Positions 1-11,674 of a stretch of DNA of 64,000 nt are shown in pieces. The notes under the pieces were generated by a model, which made no database searches, had not been told where the DNA came from, and saw only the letters and a list, made by a program, of their open reading frames with translations. The position numbers were made by a program, and so were the translations under genes. Position 1 is the stretch's first letter. Each line of letters starts with the position of its first letter. This DNA is from Lineus longissimus (Eukaryota > Nemertea > Pilidiophora > Heteronemertea > Lineidae): contig NC_088322.1 of NCBI RefSeq assembly GCF_910592395.1, forward strand, positions 14,751,431 through 14,815,430, in the 5' to 3' direction.

Positions 1-1590
1 GTTGGGGACCGGTGGGATTCGAACCAGCGCAAAAAGAAAAACGAAAAATGTGCCTCAATTTTGCCACGGTAAATCCACAATTCACCATTGTAAATAATGA
101 CGTGTCCTGACCATGACATAGAATAATGTTATAATGCGATATACTGTGCGTATAATGTGATTTCCTAAGAATACTGTCTATATAACGTGGTTTACTGTGT
201 AAAATGTGAGAATGCTGGAAAATATTGCCACATTATAACAAATGGTTACGAATGTTCCGGATCATTTGATACATATACACTGCATTGTACTGACTCATTA
301 TACTTGAAGTATCCTACCAATATATCTCACTCTATCTCATAACACTGATGCCTTATACTGAAGTATGTCATGATTTCAACCCATTTCGTGCACACCCCTC
401 GTTACTTTTCTAATCATAGGCTACGTGCATCTGAGTCTATCAGTTCAGCACGATTGACCTGATGAAGCTCATCTGAATCCTCTGAATTACTAGGGAAAAG
501 ATCGTTTTCTGACACTGAATCTGCCAAATATCGGCAACTTGTAAACGCAATGAAGCGTAGCCTCCCTCCCGCCCTTACTGCTGATCATACCCATGATGCC
601 TTGCAAACCAAAAGCGCCGTCTGCTTGAGACAAGACCACTAATGAATATTCATAGCCGGTTGGAGGGTCGAGGCCTATCAATTAGACGAGTGCATGTTTT
701 TAACTCTCAAGTACATATTTGGAGAGGTATTGAAAAAAAAAAGTCTACAGATATAAAGAAATTATTTGATGAAAAATTTAATTTCGAATTTTGCTAATTG
801 GGTAATAGGGGGCGTGTTTTGAGTTTTTTCTGCCAGTTGGCTGAAAAGAGTGGAAATATCAAAGTCTGTCTAATTTGTCGATTATAAAAAAATGTCCGTG
901 GTCAATCACCAATTTAAATCGCACCAGTTACTCGCAAGACTAACCCGTATATCATATCCGAATTTCAGTTTCACAACTCCACGCATTCTTTGATGCGTCG
1001 CGGTCAAACATTGACAATTTAACTGCTAAAAGGCTTAAAAAAATCAATTGTGGTCTTGTCTCGCTTCGCTCAAGCCATAGTGAGCTTTGGTATCGCCATC
1101 TAATGTTATATACAAAGTTCGAGGAAACAGCTGACGACTTTCACCAGTGGGTCCGACTATATAATGTCTGTCTCCTGGCACGGACGACCTTGCGAAATAA
1201 AAACGGGATTTTCCCTCTAGTTCCCCGCGATAGCAAGTTTTATAGCAGCTTTAGCGGGTCTTTACGCTGCTATATGTTTCCTCACGTATACCGTTTTTGG
1301 GCGCCATATTTAAGAGGGCCGAAGGGATGAATACCTCCCATACCTAATTCAAAGGTTTAGCCTAGTGGATTGGACTGATTGGCTCAGATCGTGGGTTTTA
1401 TTACCAGGCAAGACGGTTGTATTACCAGACAACCGTGTTTGGGCTTTATTCATGCGTGACTGAGGCGGAGCAAATGGACAATGCCCATTCATCACGTGCA
1501 TGGCCAAAGAAAAACCGCCCCGCATGAGGTGAACCCTCTTGCGTACCCCACCCAATGTGTGGACACTGTATTAGCGGTATAGGATGACGG
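1..1590. other. No recognisable gene
   Basis: I see no protein homology in this AT-rich stretch; the open frames are short and lack splice context. The first 27 bases, read on the minus strand, contain the tRNA B-box-like string GGTTCGAATCC followed by CACCGGTCCCC. This could be the 3' end of a tRNA or tRNA-derived SINE, but the sequence beyond it does not fold as a tRNA, so I do not call a gene. Confidence 0.5.
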
Positions 1591-1630
1591 TATACGAGAG
1601 GAAACAGAGTAATATTCGCTATTGCCGCAA

Positions 1631-2071
1631 CGATCGTACGGTGGCTGGGAAAGGACATGGTGATTTTTTTTTTCAATGACGAAGTTTTTTTTTTTAATCT
1701 CAGGCGCCTGACTTACGAAAACGAGGTTGGTTGATACACGCAGTAGCCTACTGGACATTGGACATTTTGACATAAAGACACTAAGATGTGGTCACCGAAG
1801 TACGGTTCCGAAGTGTTTAAGCATCCTTCTGATTCAGTGCAAGACTGAACAGTTCCTTAACGATGGCATCCATCTTGAACTCCCCAGCCTCGTTTTCGTA
1901 AGTCAGGCGCCTGAGTTACTACGCCTGAGATAAAAAAACTTCGGAATTTCGCAGTCAGGCGCCTGAGATACTAACTCAGGCGCCTAAGTAAAGTCAGGCG
2001 CCTGAGATAAAAAAAACTTCGTCATTGAAAAGAAAAAATCACCATGTGCTTTCCCAGCCACCGTACGATCG
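1631..2071. mobile_element. Foldback (inverted-repeat) element with CAGGCGCCTG palindromes
   Basis: The left arm (about 1631-1727) is the reverse complement of two blocks on the right: 1889-1914 (inner arm) and about 1995-2071 (outer arm). The outer arms share CGATCGTACGGTGGCTGGGA on the left and its complement at 2051-2071. The ten-base palindrome CAGGCGCCTG occurs at 1701, 1904, 1956 and 1995, with a one-base variant at 1977. The extra copies make the right arm longer than the left. The loop of about 160 bases (1728-1888) has no coding potential that I recognise. I found no clear target-site duplication, so the true ends are uncertain. It resembles non-autonomous foldback or MITE-like elements. 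Confidence 0.65.
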
Positions 2072-5000
2072 CGAGTATCATTCTTTTTCAAGCAACGCAA
2101 GAGGTTATGATGTAGGTGAGTACCATGGTATCTCCGAAAGGAGTTTGCCCTTTGGTGGTTTTTCGCGTTCATGCTTTGAATCCACCTCGGACTTCTGTGG
2201 AGAGGAATTTCATTTCGTTTCTGCCATGACAAATGTAACCATTGGTTTAAGAATGGAAATTTTTGCTAATATCGCAGTGAATGATCTGTCTGGAGTGGAA
2301 GAATCTCATTGCTAGGAAGCAGATGTGGTAAGTATGCCGTTCTGCTCTGGTTCGATTTACTATAGTCAGTTTAAATGTGTCACCGCTATTATCAGATCAT
2401 CATGATGATTTGCATAACTTCTGGCATATTGGATAGGGTTCAGTGTCTTTGAAAGGACGTGTCTACTTTATTTTGAACGGTAAAGGCAACGGATTATGTA
2501 GCCGGTGTAAAAGTTTGAAAATGTCCAGTCGGAGAAAAAAACACGTTTTATCATGTTTTTAGTCTGTTGTTCTTTTGGGGGGGAATTGACGGTCACTGTC
2601 TGTAAAGAACCATTCCGTCGCCATACAATAGATAAAACACTTGCATACCCGGATTTCATGGTCGAAAACTTGTCTATCATGGGCGAGGTTTTTCAGAAAA
2701 CAAACACATAAATCTTCATGTTATGATATGACTTAGACTACCCAGCGATCGTTTTAGTGCAGCTTTTCACAGTGTTACACATACAACATTGAATGAGCTG
2801 TGAATGAATATATTGCTGCACGTGGACATACGATCGCTTTGTTGGCTGTGCAGTGATTTCCGTCCCCGTTGTCAGGTTTGGTAAAGGCTTTGAGTTTGGT
2901 CCTGGCAGAAGGTTGTGGATTTTTTACGAAAGTGTCGAATGCCCCGTCACATTTGATTTGTTTTTGTGATATCGACAGACTATATAAAGATGGAAATACA
3001 CTTCAATGCTGACTGGTTGAGTATCTCCAATTGCTGTTAACTGGATAGAATCGGGTTAATGCTGTTCAAATTCACCCCAGGGATATAAAGGGGACACTAA
3101 CATTTGTAAATATCGGTGCCATGTGGTAGGTTCAGAGGTGCGTGTCAAATAATAATACAGGGTTCGGTCCACTCCGATTGAGTAAAGATTTAGGCGATGA
3201 CGTTTGACCGCGCACGTGCGTGACGTCAGCACCCACCAGTTCCAGCATACATCAGTGGATGATGTGTCCTTTTTCTTGACGTCGGTCCATTGACACTCAG
3301 TGATAAATTGTCCGACTTTGTAAACAACAAGAAAAATATCAGAACTACTTTCGTTGATTGTTGATTACTTTAGGCTAGTACGCAATGACATCCGACGAAG
3401 AAACATTGGTGGCCGCGCGCGGAAATCTATGGGGCCGGATCGTTTTCATAGCTGTAGTGATTGATAACCAGTGGTCAAGAGTAGCTGCTCATATATTTGA
3501 TCATTGCCTGTGCGTGTGTAGACCAAACCGCAAAAGTCCGCCGCAAATTCAGAAGAAAGGGCACTCTGGCCTTTTGTTGACATCTAGCGTAGTTTCTTTG
3601 GAGCAGTCGACTGTTCAAATATTGGAAAGGGACCATGGTTTTCTTAGCAGGAGGTAAACAACGCACACACTGTACATAACATCACACCAAACTCAGATCA
3701 ATAAGACTTAGCCTTGTGTTCTAGATTCGTTTCATGATCAGTCACACAAAATAGCCTGGATCACCCGGCGATGATCCATCCGAAAAGAAACAAAAGACAT
3801 CCTTGAGCTAGGATAAAATATCCGGAGCTTCGAACTGAAAACTCATAAGCTCTTCCTTTTTACTTCCAGGGAGCAACAGAAGATAAAGGTCAACCTCAGC
3901 TAGAATTTGCAACAGACGAGAGAGAGTGTGAAAACAGCATTATATGCAGTCTTTCGTCAAAGAAAACCATAAAACGCCAACCCATCAAAGAAATTCCATA
4001 AGAACGCTGAACACATATCGAGTTAATGGCGCGGTGCCGTCATGGAGGATTAGGTGTCGCCAAGTCGCAATACGCTTGGTTGGACGGTGTTTACAGTCTA
4101 AGTGGATTAACATATTTCTTATTGTTTTTATTTCACGAGGGGGGCGCCGTTTACATTTCAATCTGGAAGATTGGCGCGTTATGTAAGTAAAACATAGCGA
4201 ATTTGCGCGTTGCAGGTACATTTGATCCCCACGGATCATTTTCTGGCAGGACCGATAAGAGGTTTTGTCATTTGAAGACTGAAAACCGACAGTTGTAAAA
4301 ACCGTTTGTTGGCCGATTAAACGTATTGCATTCTCCAGCGTGTTCAGAGCCTGGCCACAAACACAATGAAGAGAAACCTACTGCGTAGGAAATCGTTGCA
4401 TGACATTGGAGGAGAATTATTCATCAACTCCAACAGCGATTGATGTTTTATTCACTTTGAATGCGATTAAGCAGCGATAGTGCTAACAGTTTGCGCATCT
4501 TGTATCGGTGTATGTCGACAACCTTGTCACCGACCTCCAAGCGGAAATTAGCCCGGAAGTGGCTGCCCCATGGAATAGTTCTCGCCGGTTACTAGCAGAC
4601 GTTAATGTAAAATTTAAACTCATTGGGATTCAGTTCGCATTTAATCTTGTTATCAGAGATATTATGTGGCGGTAGAATTGCCGGATATAAGCACGTGCCC
4701 AGCAAATGCATTGCTTCGTTCATTGTGCTATCGTTTTTAATCCAAACGTGTTGACGCTTATCAAATCAATTTGTCGTCAAAGGAGGCCGCTCTCCGATTT
4801 TCATAGTTAGTTTGTGCGTGGAAAAACTCGGATAAAGTAGAAGTTTTCGGGGAAAAGCAAAAAACTCATCAGTTAACGCTTTGAAAGCGTCTCAATGGAG
4901 TGGGTCCTACGTCTTGGCGCACTTGAACAGGACGAGATACTTTCTACAAAAGTTGAACGCTCGCCTAAGTAAGCCTATCGGCGGCTATCTGACGGAGATA

Positions 5001-5217
5001 CATGTATATTCTAACTTGAGTCAACGGCAGAATCTACGGATATATTGTGAGGACGTGCTCCGCAAATTAGCCTTCTTGCTAGCGTTTAGTAAAAAAACTA
5101 ATACCGGGAGAATACAACCGCTATCGTTACTGCCGTTTTACTAAGCTCCAGTCAGTTCGTAATACGGTTAGTAATACGGTGGATTTCTTCGGAAATCTCG
5201 TGGTATTTGCGGAAAAT
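2072..5217. other. Upstream region of the GPCR gene, no recognised coding exon
   Basis: There is no recognisable protein in these 3.1 kb. A full cAMP-response-type octamer TGACGTCA lies at about 3221-3228 next to GCGCACGTGCG, so a promoter near 3.2-3.4 kb is possible. An open frame follows from an ATG at 3385 and meets a donor-like GAG|GTAAAC near 3655; I do not recognise its product and leave it uncalled. Non-coding 5' exons of the GPCR at 5218 may lie here but cannot be placed. Confidence 0.35.
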
Positions 5218-6309
5218 ATGTTGAATTTATCAGAATACGTCATCAGGACGTTTATGAATTTGACGAACGAGACGTCTTCGCAACCTGCGTGCGGTGATTT
5301 CGGACTTCCCGTCTGCCATCATTTGCCGGGGTTGTCAGTGGTGCTAGTCTTCATCGCCCTTTTCATCGTTGGCGGGAATATTTTCAACATCATAATCTTA
5401 GTCAGAACAGAAGGTCTTCAGTACAGTGCCGGATACTTTTTGACGAATTTAGCTGTGGCGGACCTGCTCTTGGGCTTCACGCAATTTATTTTTGTAATAC
5501 CGCAGAGTATTATGGGAAGATGGCCGACATATATTTGGGAGAACGACATTCATGGCATCCTTGTGCACATTTCCTGTTCCGTTTCCGTTTGGACGCTGGC
5601 AGGCGTCAATTTCGACCGCTATTTGGCTGTCATCAGACCTTTAACACATCAACGCATAATGACCAAAAGAACATGCGCTTACATTCTCGTGACCCTTTGG
5701 AGTATCAATACTATCTGCAATTGCATTCCATTGAAAATTGCTGAGTTTGCATTTCATCCGATACCGTACGCAAGTTTTTTAAACTTTCCGAAACATGAGA
5801 CTTTTGCCATTATCTATTTCTTCGCATATTTTGTATCTGCATTTGGAATAATATCATTCTGCTCAGTGGAGTTGCTCAGGATCGCCAAACGACATACCAA
5901 GGATATGTCAAAAGCATCACATGGACAAGATAAAAAACAACCACGTTTCTCCAAGGCAACGAAAACAGTCATGGTGACCACCATGGGCTTCGTGGTCTGT
6001 TGGACGCCATTTTGTGTTTTGCAATTATATTTACTTTTTACAGGCGCTACCCACGACGTTTCGCCCATTGATACTTTAGACTTCATCATCACGAACCTCG
6101 CGCGTTGCCATAGTTTCATAAATCCTATCATTTACGGGATCACACACAGAGAATATCGGCGGGCGGTCAAGAAAATATTCAAAAAATGTAGTCTGGCCGT
6201 TTGCCGGGAGGAGTCGCAGAATTTGGTCAACAAAGAGGGGTGCGTCAGATACGCAGCTGAAGGGTCGCGTGCAGGGTCACGCGCTGTTTCATTAGATACC
6301 TTGATATGA
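5218..6309 (+). CDS. Class A (rhodopsin-family) G protein-coupled receptor, orphan
   Basis: This is a single-exon receptor of 363 residues, a plasma-membrane protein expected to couple an unknown ligand to G proteins. Seven hydrophobic segments carry the class A landmarks: GGN in TM1, NLAVADLL in TM2, FDRYLAV at the end of TM3, FVVCWTPF in TM6 and NPIIYG in TM7. A short basic helix 8 and a Ser/Arg-rich tail follow. The extracellular N terminus has NLS, NLT and NET glycosylation sequons. I chose the ATG at 5218; the open frame extends 13 codons further upstream but without another ATG. Counting back from the DRY arginine, position 3.25 is Asn, and the second extracellular loop has no Cys, so the usual TM3-ECL2 disulphide is missing, as in the MECA-type receptors (melanocortin, S1P, cannabinoid). 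I cannot assign a ligand family; the class A call is firm. Confidence 0.92.
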   Translation: MLNLSEYVIRTFMNLTNETSSQPACGDFGLPVCHHLPGLSVVLVFIALFIVGGNIFNIIILVRTEGLQYSAGYFLTNLAVADLLLGFTQFIFVIPQSIMGRWPTYIWENDIHGILVHISCSVSVWTLAGVNFDRYLAVIRPLTHQRIMTKRTCAYILVTLWSINTICNCIPLKIAEFAFHPIPYASFLNFPKHETFAIIYFFAYFVSAFGIISFCSVELLRIAKRHTKDMSKASHGQDKKQPRFSKATKTVMVTTMGFVVCWTPFCVLQLYLLFTGATHDVSPIDTLDFIITNLARCHSFINPIIYGITHREYRRAVKKIFKKCSLAVCREESQNLVNKEGCVRYAAEGSRAGSRAVSLDTLI

Positions 6310-6447
6310 TACCAGTATCCCGCAAACATTCAGACATTATGGCCTTCTTTGACAGGATATTAGATGGAATATACATCTACAGTAAGCAGTTAAAATTACA
6401 AAACTGGGTGGTGCAGATGCAACCAAACCTAGGTTGACTCCAGGGAC

Positions 6448-6573
6448 TACACTCCGGACGCAGTGGATGAATAAGATGACAAAATGTGCTGCTCCGGGAG
6501 TGAACCAGGGAGAGTCCATTTCGTCTCAGACGATCAGAATGCACGACGGTTGGTTCACTGCGTGCGGAGTGTA
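6448..6573. mobile_element. Short terminal-inverted-repeat element (MITE-like)
   Basis: Ends of about 20 bases are inverted: TACACTCCGGACGCAGTG on the left and the complement of TACACTCCGCACGCAGTG on the right, one mismatch. A related sequence (TACACTCCGGATGCAGTG, then a shared GACGATCAG..GACGAAATGGACT-like tract) occurs at 29633-29720, so this is a repeat family in this genome. There is no coding sequence inside. Confidence 0.55.
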
Positions 6574-9110
6574 AACCCGGGGGGGGATACCAGAACCTAT
6601 AGGCCTATTGGCGCCTAGTTAGAGATGTCTCAACCTCTTTTAGCATTCACCACCAGTGGAGGGGGTTATCAGGGAGTTTTACAAAGTCCTGGGAAGACCA
6701 ACGCGAACGCGTAACCCATTACAATGAAATGGGCGTTGGCGTTTCAGGGTCTTTTGGGAAAACTCCCCAATGTTTCTCCAAGGGTCAGGCCATCAGCACC
6801 ATCACCTAATATGCGTAGGTAGCCTTCCAAGATTTCTTGAGCAGGCGACATGGCCCACCCCAAAGTAACAACTCCCAATATATTGGTATGTTACATGACC
6901 AAGTGGTTATGTCAACTTATGTGGGGCAAAGCATTTGTAGCAGGGACCAGACTTTGCATCAGGAATATAGCAATACATCTCAACCACTCCAATCCTTCTC
7001 TGAGATCACATGTTCACCTTCACCATGAGACTTGTCACCTCATTTAGAAAGGGAAAAGTTCAAGGCAGAAAAACAGCTTACACAAGACAAACAATACCTT
7101 TCACATAGACTTATACATTTATTCAACAACACTGATACACATCAGCTTATATTATAACCATGGCAACATCATTATCACAATATTGTAACCATAGTAACCA
7201 TATTTTATTGTCATAAGCATAGTAACAAACTTGGTTTCTCAGAACGTTTTTAAGTATGATCTTGAACAGGGCTAGTTTTACTTGATGTTGTCCATAACTC
7301 CAGCCACCCTCAACCAAAGACAGTGCTACTTCAATTCAACAACAGTTTCCAATCGTTTCTCCATGATGGTTTCTCAGAATATAGGCAAGTATTGAGGCAT
7401 TAACAAGCAGGAGATGATGGTGGGTCAGCTCTTATTGTAGTTTACAGAGTTCCTTGGTGGAGGAGCCAAAACAAACATCAGTATTTCGCACAGACAGTTG
7501 GTAGAATGGAAACATTTTCTGATGCAGCAAAGAACCATCCCCATACAAAAATTTAGTTCCTGGCCCCAGCACAAACCGCCCCAACTTCACATATTAATTT
7601 AAGTTGAATAGTGTACTGGGGTATGATATCCCACACACCCTCCTTTAGTAGTACGGGTATACACAGACAGAAATCAGTTGACTCAAGTAGCTAAACCAAA
7701 ATTAGCCCTGAAACATGACTGCACCAAGTTTCCCCCTCAATTCTGCATCAAAACTGTGCATTCTTTCAGTTCACCATCCCATCCTATGCTAGGCATCAAT
7801 ATTGTGCTGAATCATCAATAGGTGGAGTCCCATTCAGTCTTTTAACGTCATATACAAGCACACATAATAAATTAATTGGCAGCGTTATATTCAGCTTCTA
7901 TGGTTTCACTCCAAGGCGACATATATCACAAATATTTCTCTAAGTTGCCCACAATTTCGTCTCTTACAATGGTATGTCTTTATGACGAAACTTGAAAGCA
8001 ATCTACACCAGGAACAGTATAGAAATCACAAGCACACGACTGTTTGATAGTCCTTCAAAACAGAAGATCATACATTCACTGTTGGTAATTCAGTTATTGT
8101 TGCATTCAGTGTCAGATATCAGCCCAACACGTCCTCCAAACAGAACTATAAACCTGTCTAGAACAGAAACAGAATGGAAGTTGAATACACTGAGTGCTTT
8201 TAAAGACCATCCACAGAAGAAGATCGAATCTTCATATTCTGTCAAGGTCAGTCGGCCAGTTCAGATCAGCATTACATTATATTGCCTAGCCCAATACACA
8301 TTCCATTCTCTTCAAACAAAACCCGCTCCCACCTAGACCCAAATTCTCATTGTTCTACAGTCATATCAAAGGGTCATCGGACAAATCTTAATAACATCTA
8401 CCCCCACGATACACCTTTTGAGGGTGGTCAATAACCCTAAACCAGCAAGGCCAGGGAAAATAAACATAATGAGATTTTAACCAGCAAAGTTCCTCTGGAA
8501 GATGATCTACTCGAGACACCTGGCAGGCACCTGGCAGGACACCTGGCAGGCACCTGGCAGGCGTCTGGCAGGTCACCTGGCAGGCATCACTCAGCTGTCT
8601 GATGTTCATCCACAGCGGAAGATTCTAATGGAAAGACATTGACATCAGATCTGAAAGGAGGAAGGAGACTTGATACACCATTACAGATACCGGTATGTAG
8701 AATGAAGTACAAACAGAATAAAGCACATTGTATATGAAGTAATACATGTATTATTCAACAGAAGAGTCTTTAATTTGTATTATAATTGATTTGACACCTT
8801 GACACACCAGCCGACCAAAGAACATTACCACAACCATAAAAGAGGCAAATTTGTTTGTAACAACCCACCTCTTGTTTTGACTTTACCTTTCATTCTTTTA
8901 GACAATAATTGGTCCTAGGGACAAACATCAGCTGTCAGCTGTGCGTTTTCCCAAAAATGGGAGTATATTTTTTTATTGTAAAAGAGTTGCCTCGGGCTGT
9001 CTAAGTTTTTACACCAGATAACTGTTACAATCACCATATGGGCACTGAAAGCTTATGGCCAAATGCTTACAGCAAGTTCATCCATTGGCTTACCTAAAGA
9101 TGTAAATTGC
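6574..9110. other. Probable 3' UTR of RNF41 and intergenic DNA
   Basis: No coding exon is recognised. On the minus strand a candidate polyadenylation signal AATAAA (complement of 7118-7123) would give RNF41 a 3' UTR of about 2 kb. The stretch near 6673-6770 contains a weak inverted repeat around GGGAGTTTT..AAAACTCCC. An exact RFX X-box-like palindrome GTAACCATAGTAAC lies at 7185-7198. The extent of the UTR is inferred. Confidence 0.4.
8517..8584. repeat. Minisatellite, 11-12 bp unit CACCTGGCAGG
   Basis: Six near-perfect tandem copies of CACCTGGCAGG, some separated by one base; one copy is CGTCTGGCAGG. Five copies contain the E-box CACCTG. The array lies within the likely 3' UTR of RNF41, 530 bases past its stop codon. 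Confidence 0.9.
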
Positions 9111-11674
9111 TCATTCAACTCCGTGGGCAAATATCATGACGAGGCCAGGCTCCATGATGAGATCATCCGACATGTGCTGATTCTCACATGCCATCACAAT
9201 AACTGCTTGTTTGCCTGAAAGAAAGGGATTTTTTCTAATAATTATATCATGAACCCATCACTAATAAAACACATTAGGTCTGATCTGACAACGGAGTATC
9301 CATTGGCAATTACTATACCTGGTATTCTTTTAGCTACGTAATTCTCATATTGCCGCCGATTAAGTTGTCTTGTTTCTAGCGTACTGAGTCCGTGCGGCCA
9401 GCGCCTCTCGTGGGCATTCTCCATCAGTTCATTGACGATGTGTGATGGACAGGAACTGTCAATGAGCGCCCTCTTTATGACAGCTTGTAAAACAGCATCA
9501 GGTGTCGAGATCATGCCACCCCACCTTGTGACTCGTGCTGGTTGTAAGGTTTCTGTCCATCTGAAAACAAAATTAAACCCTTTTTTCAAGTTCTGGGGAA
9601 AATTTTCAAAAAAATCATGCATAATTTACCCTAGAATAGTACCAATCATATCAGATAGGTTTTAACAATTGCATTTTGAAGAAATAAAACTTCTATCTTG
9701 GGTCTCTTGCGTTCACAACTTACCGAACAACATCGTCATTTTCTATTTCTGTTTGTAATTCCCTCAGCCTTGGATTTGAGGCTCGAAAAGTACGCATATA
9801 TTCCTGAAACAGACAAAGTCATTAACTGAAGGATTAGACAAAACCAAAAAATGGCAATTTTGATGTCATGGTAAGGCAACTATAACTAATTTGGTTGGTG
9901 AAAATATGGCGCAGTCAAAACCATATTTGGTTTTTAGTTTTAGGTGTTTTAGAATAGAAATTTATTCCTCACAGTCGCTATGCGGTATTGGCCTCACCAA
10001 GCACAGCTCAGGTGGAGAACTCGATCATTTAGCCAAAAATCTCTAGCAAAGGATATCTGAATATGCAACAAAGCCACAACTAACCTTAATTAACTGAATC
10101 TCCATCTTCTGGTTATTCATCTGGAGTTTCTGGTCGGCTAATTCTGACTGCAGTTCACCGATCTTCATCTGTTGTGATTGGACAAGAGCACGAAGTTCCC
10201 GTACACAGTTATGGTCCTGGAAGAAACCAATAGTTTGTTGATTTAAACTTTTATAGAGTAGTGATGGTTTATAACAAAGAATTCTTTTTTTCTTCTTGTC
10301 ACTCACATCCCTGGATTATCGAGAAGAACCATATCAGATCCAAAAGACAGAGACAAAAATTTCACAATAAATCAGGATGTGATTACTGTCTCAAGCATTA
10401 TCACACCAAGGAAGAAGGCGTATTTAACAATGATCCTGACCTCACCTTTAGTTCATCTTTGGGTATAATGAGCCCACATCCTTGTTCACAGTGAACTGGC
10501 TTCTTTGGGTTGTGCTCACATTCGTGAAGATGGGATTGCAGCATATCCAACTTCACCACAGTGCTGCATCCAAACGCTGCATTGTCACATTTTATATACA
10601 GCCGGCATAAGAGGTTGCGTAAAATGCGCGGGATAGGTTTTAACTGATTTGGCATGATGGGTGTTCGGTCGACGGGACATGTTGGTTGCCGTGTCAACCA
10701 TTCGTGGATACAGTTGGAGCAAAAAGCGTGTTCACATTGAGGAGCCTGAAATTAAAGAAATATTGGTTGAAAATCACAGTCAACAGATTCATGAAAAGGA
10801 CAGTTAATATTACGCATTACACAGTCTCATATTCATTTTATAAGACAAGATAAACATGATCAAATAGAATTGTCTGCTTCCAGAGAAGACAGATTTTAGT
10901 ATTTTCTTCATGCTACTATTGCTAGCTATAATATCAATAGCATCACGTGAAGTTACTATTTATAGCTCACAAGGTCATTTGCATAAGATATTGATGACGT
11001 TTTAGTCACGTGACAGTCGGACATCGACACTTATTTCTGCGCATTTGAGCTTATTTCAAAGTCAATTATCTTTGACCCTGCATTGTTTTTAGCATGAATG
11101 ATACCATAGAGTCAGAGAGAGAAATATTCAGAACAATTATGTAGTATTTCCAACACTCGGACATGTGCCAGATTGAATCTAACTGCCCTAGTTAGAAAGC
11201 CTGAATCCATTACGAAACCACATGTTTGTCCGACATTGCCTGTAATTCAGCGATGGGGAAATAGAGGGCAGCAGCTGCAGTGACGTCATCTTCGCGGGAT
11301 GCTATTACAGTGCAAACCCCCTTAGTGGACGCTTCTGTCAGGAGAACACCTTTTGAGAGACAGGGTTAAAGGCCAGCATTTTCAAAAAGTCCCAATTGTG
11401 TCCTTTATAGAGCGGTTCTACTGTATGTTAATATCTGGGAGTCGAATTTATTGCAAGCTTTGATCCAGAGTATTGACTACGACACTGGCACAACACATAC
11501 TTTATTGTCTGAAAACACAGCAAATGGAGAATAAGTCCTTGTAATTGGAAACCCGCCATAGTTAGCGCAATGGATGTTGTCTACCTGTAAGGGATCTTCC
11601 AAGACGTCACTACAGACAGGGCAGATCAGCTCCTCATCGACATCACCCTGGAACCGGCCAACATCATACCCCAT
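9111..11674 (-). CDS. RNF41: E3 ubiquitin-protein ligase RNF41 (NRDP1)
   Basis: The vertebrate protein is a cytosolic RING E3 ligase acting on ErbB3, BRUCE and cytokine receptors. Coding exons: 11585-11674, 10446-10745, 10085-10216, 9724-9803, 9319-9560, 9111-9214. All have GT..AG borders and joining phases, giving about 315 residues against 317 in human. The start MGYDVGRFQGDVDEE matches vertebrate RNF41 closely, which fixes the ATG at 11674. The RING (C18, C21, C34, H36, C39, C42, C53, D56) is the C3HC3D form typical of this family. A zinc-finger segment (KCDNAAFGCS..HECEHNPKKPVHCEQGCG) and a coiled coil (exon 3, from DHNCVRELRALV) follow. The C-terminal substrate-binding domain contains LQPARVTRWGGMIS, KRIPGKQAV and MEPGLVMIFAHGVE. 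The gene is head to head with SLX9. A MITE lies in intron 1. Confidence 0.96.
11306..11425. mobile_element. TA-flanked MITE, same family as 23656-23809
   Basis: Inverted ends: TACAGTGCAAACCCCCTTAG on the left and ..AGAGCGGTTCTACTGTA on the right, both bounded by TA. This fits a Tc1/mariner-type non-autonomous element of about 120 bp. It lies in intron 1 of RNF41. The consensus ACAGTAGAACC is recognisable in both copies in this window. Confidence 0.65.

Noticed and set aside
1-27. tRNA gene at the window start
   Set aside because: Only a B-box-like and acceptor-like end is visible; the following sequence gives no T-stem or anticodon arm.
3385-3657. 90-codon ORF beginning MTSDEETLVAARGNLW after a CRE-like site, ending at a donor-like GTAAAC
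   Set aside because: No homology and no matching downstream exon found; kept only as a note in the upstream region.
4881-5144. 87-codon frame upstream of the GPCR
   Set aside because: No ATG at its start and no homology; probably 5' UTR or intergenic.
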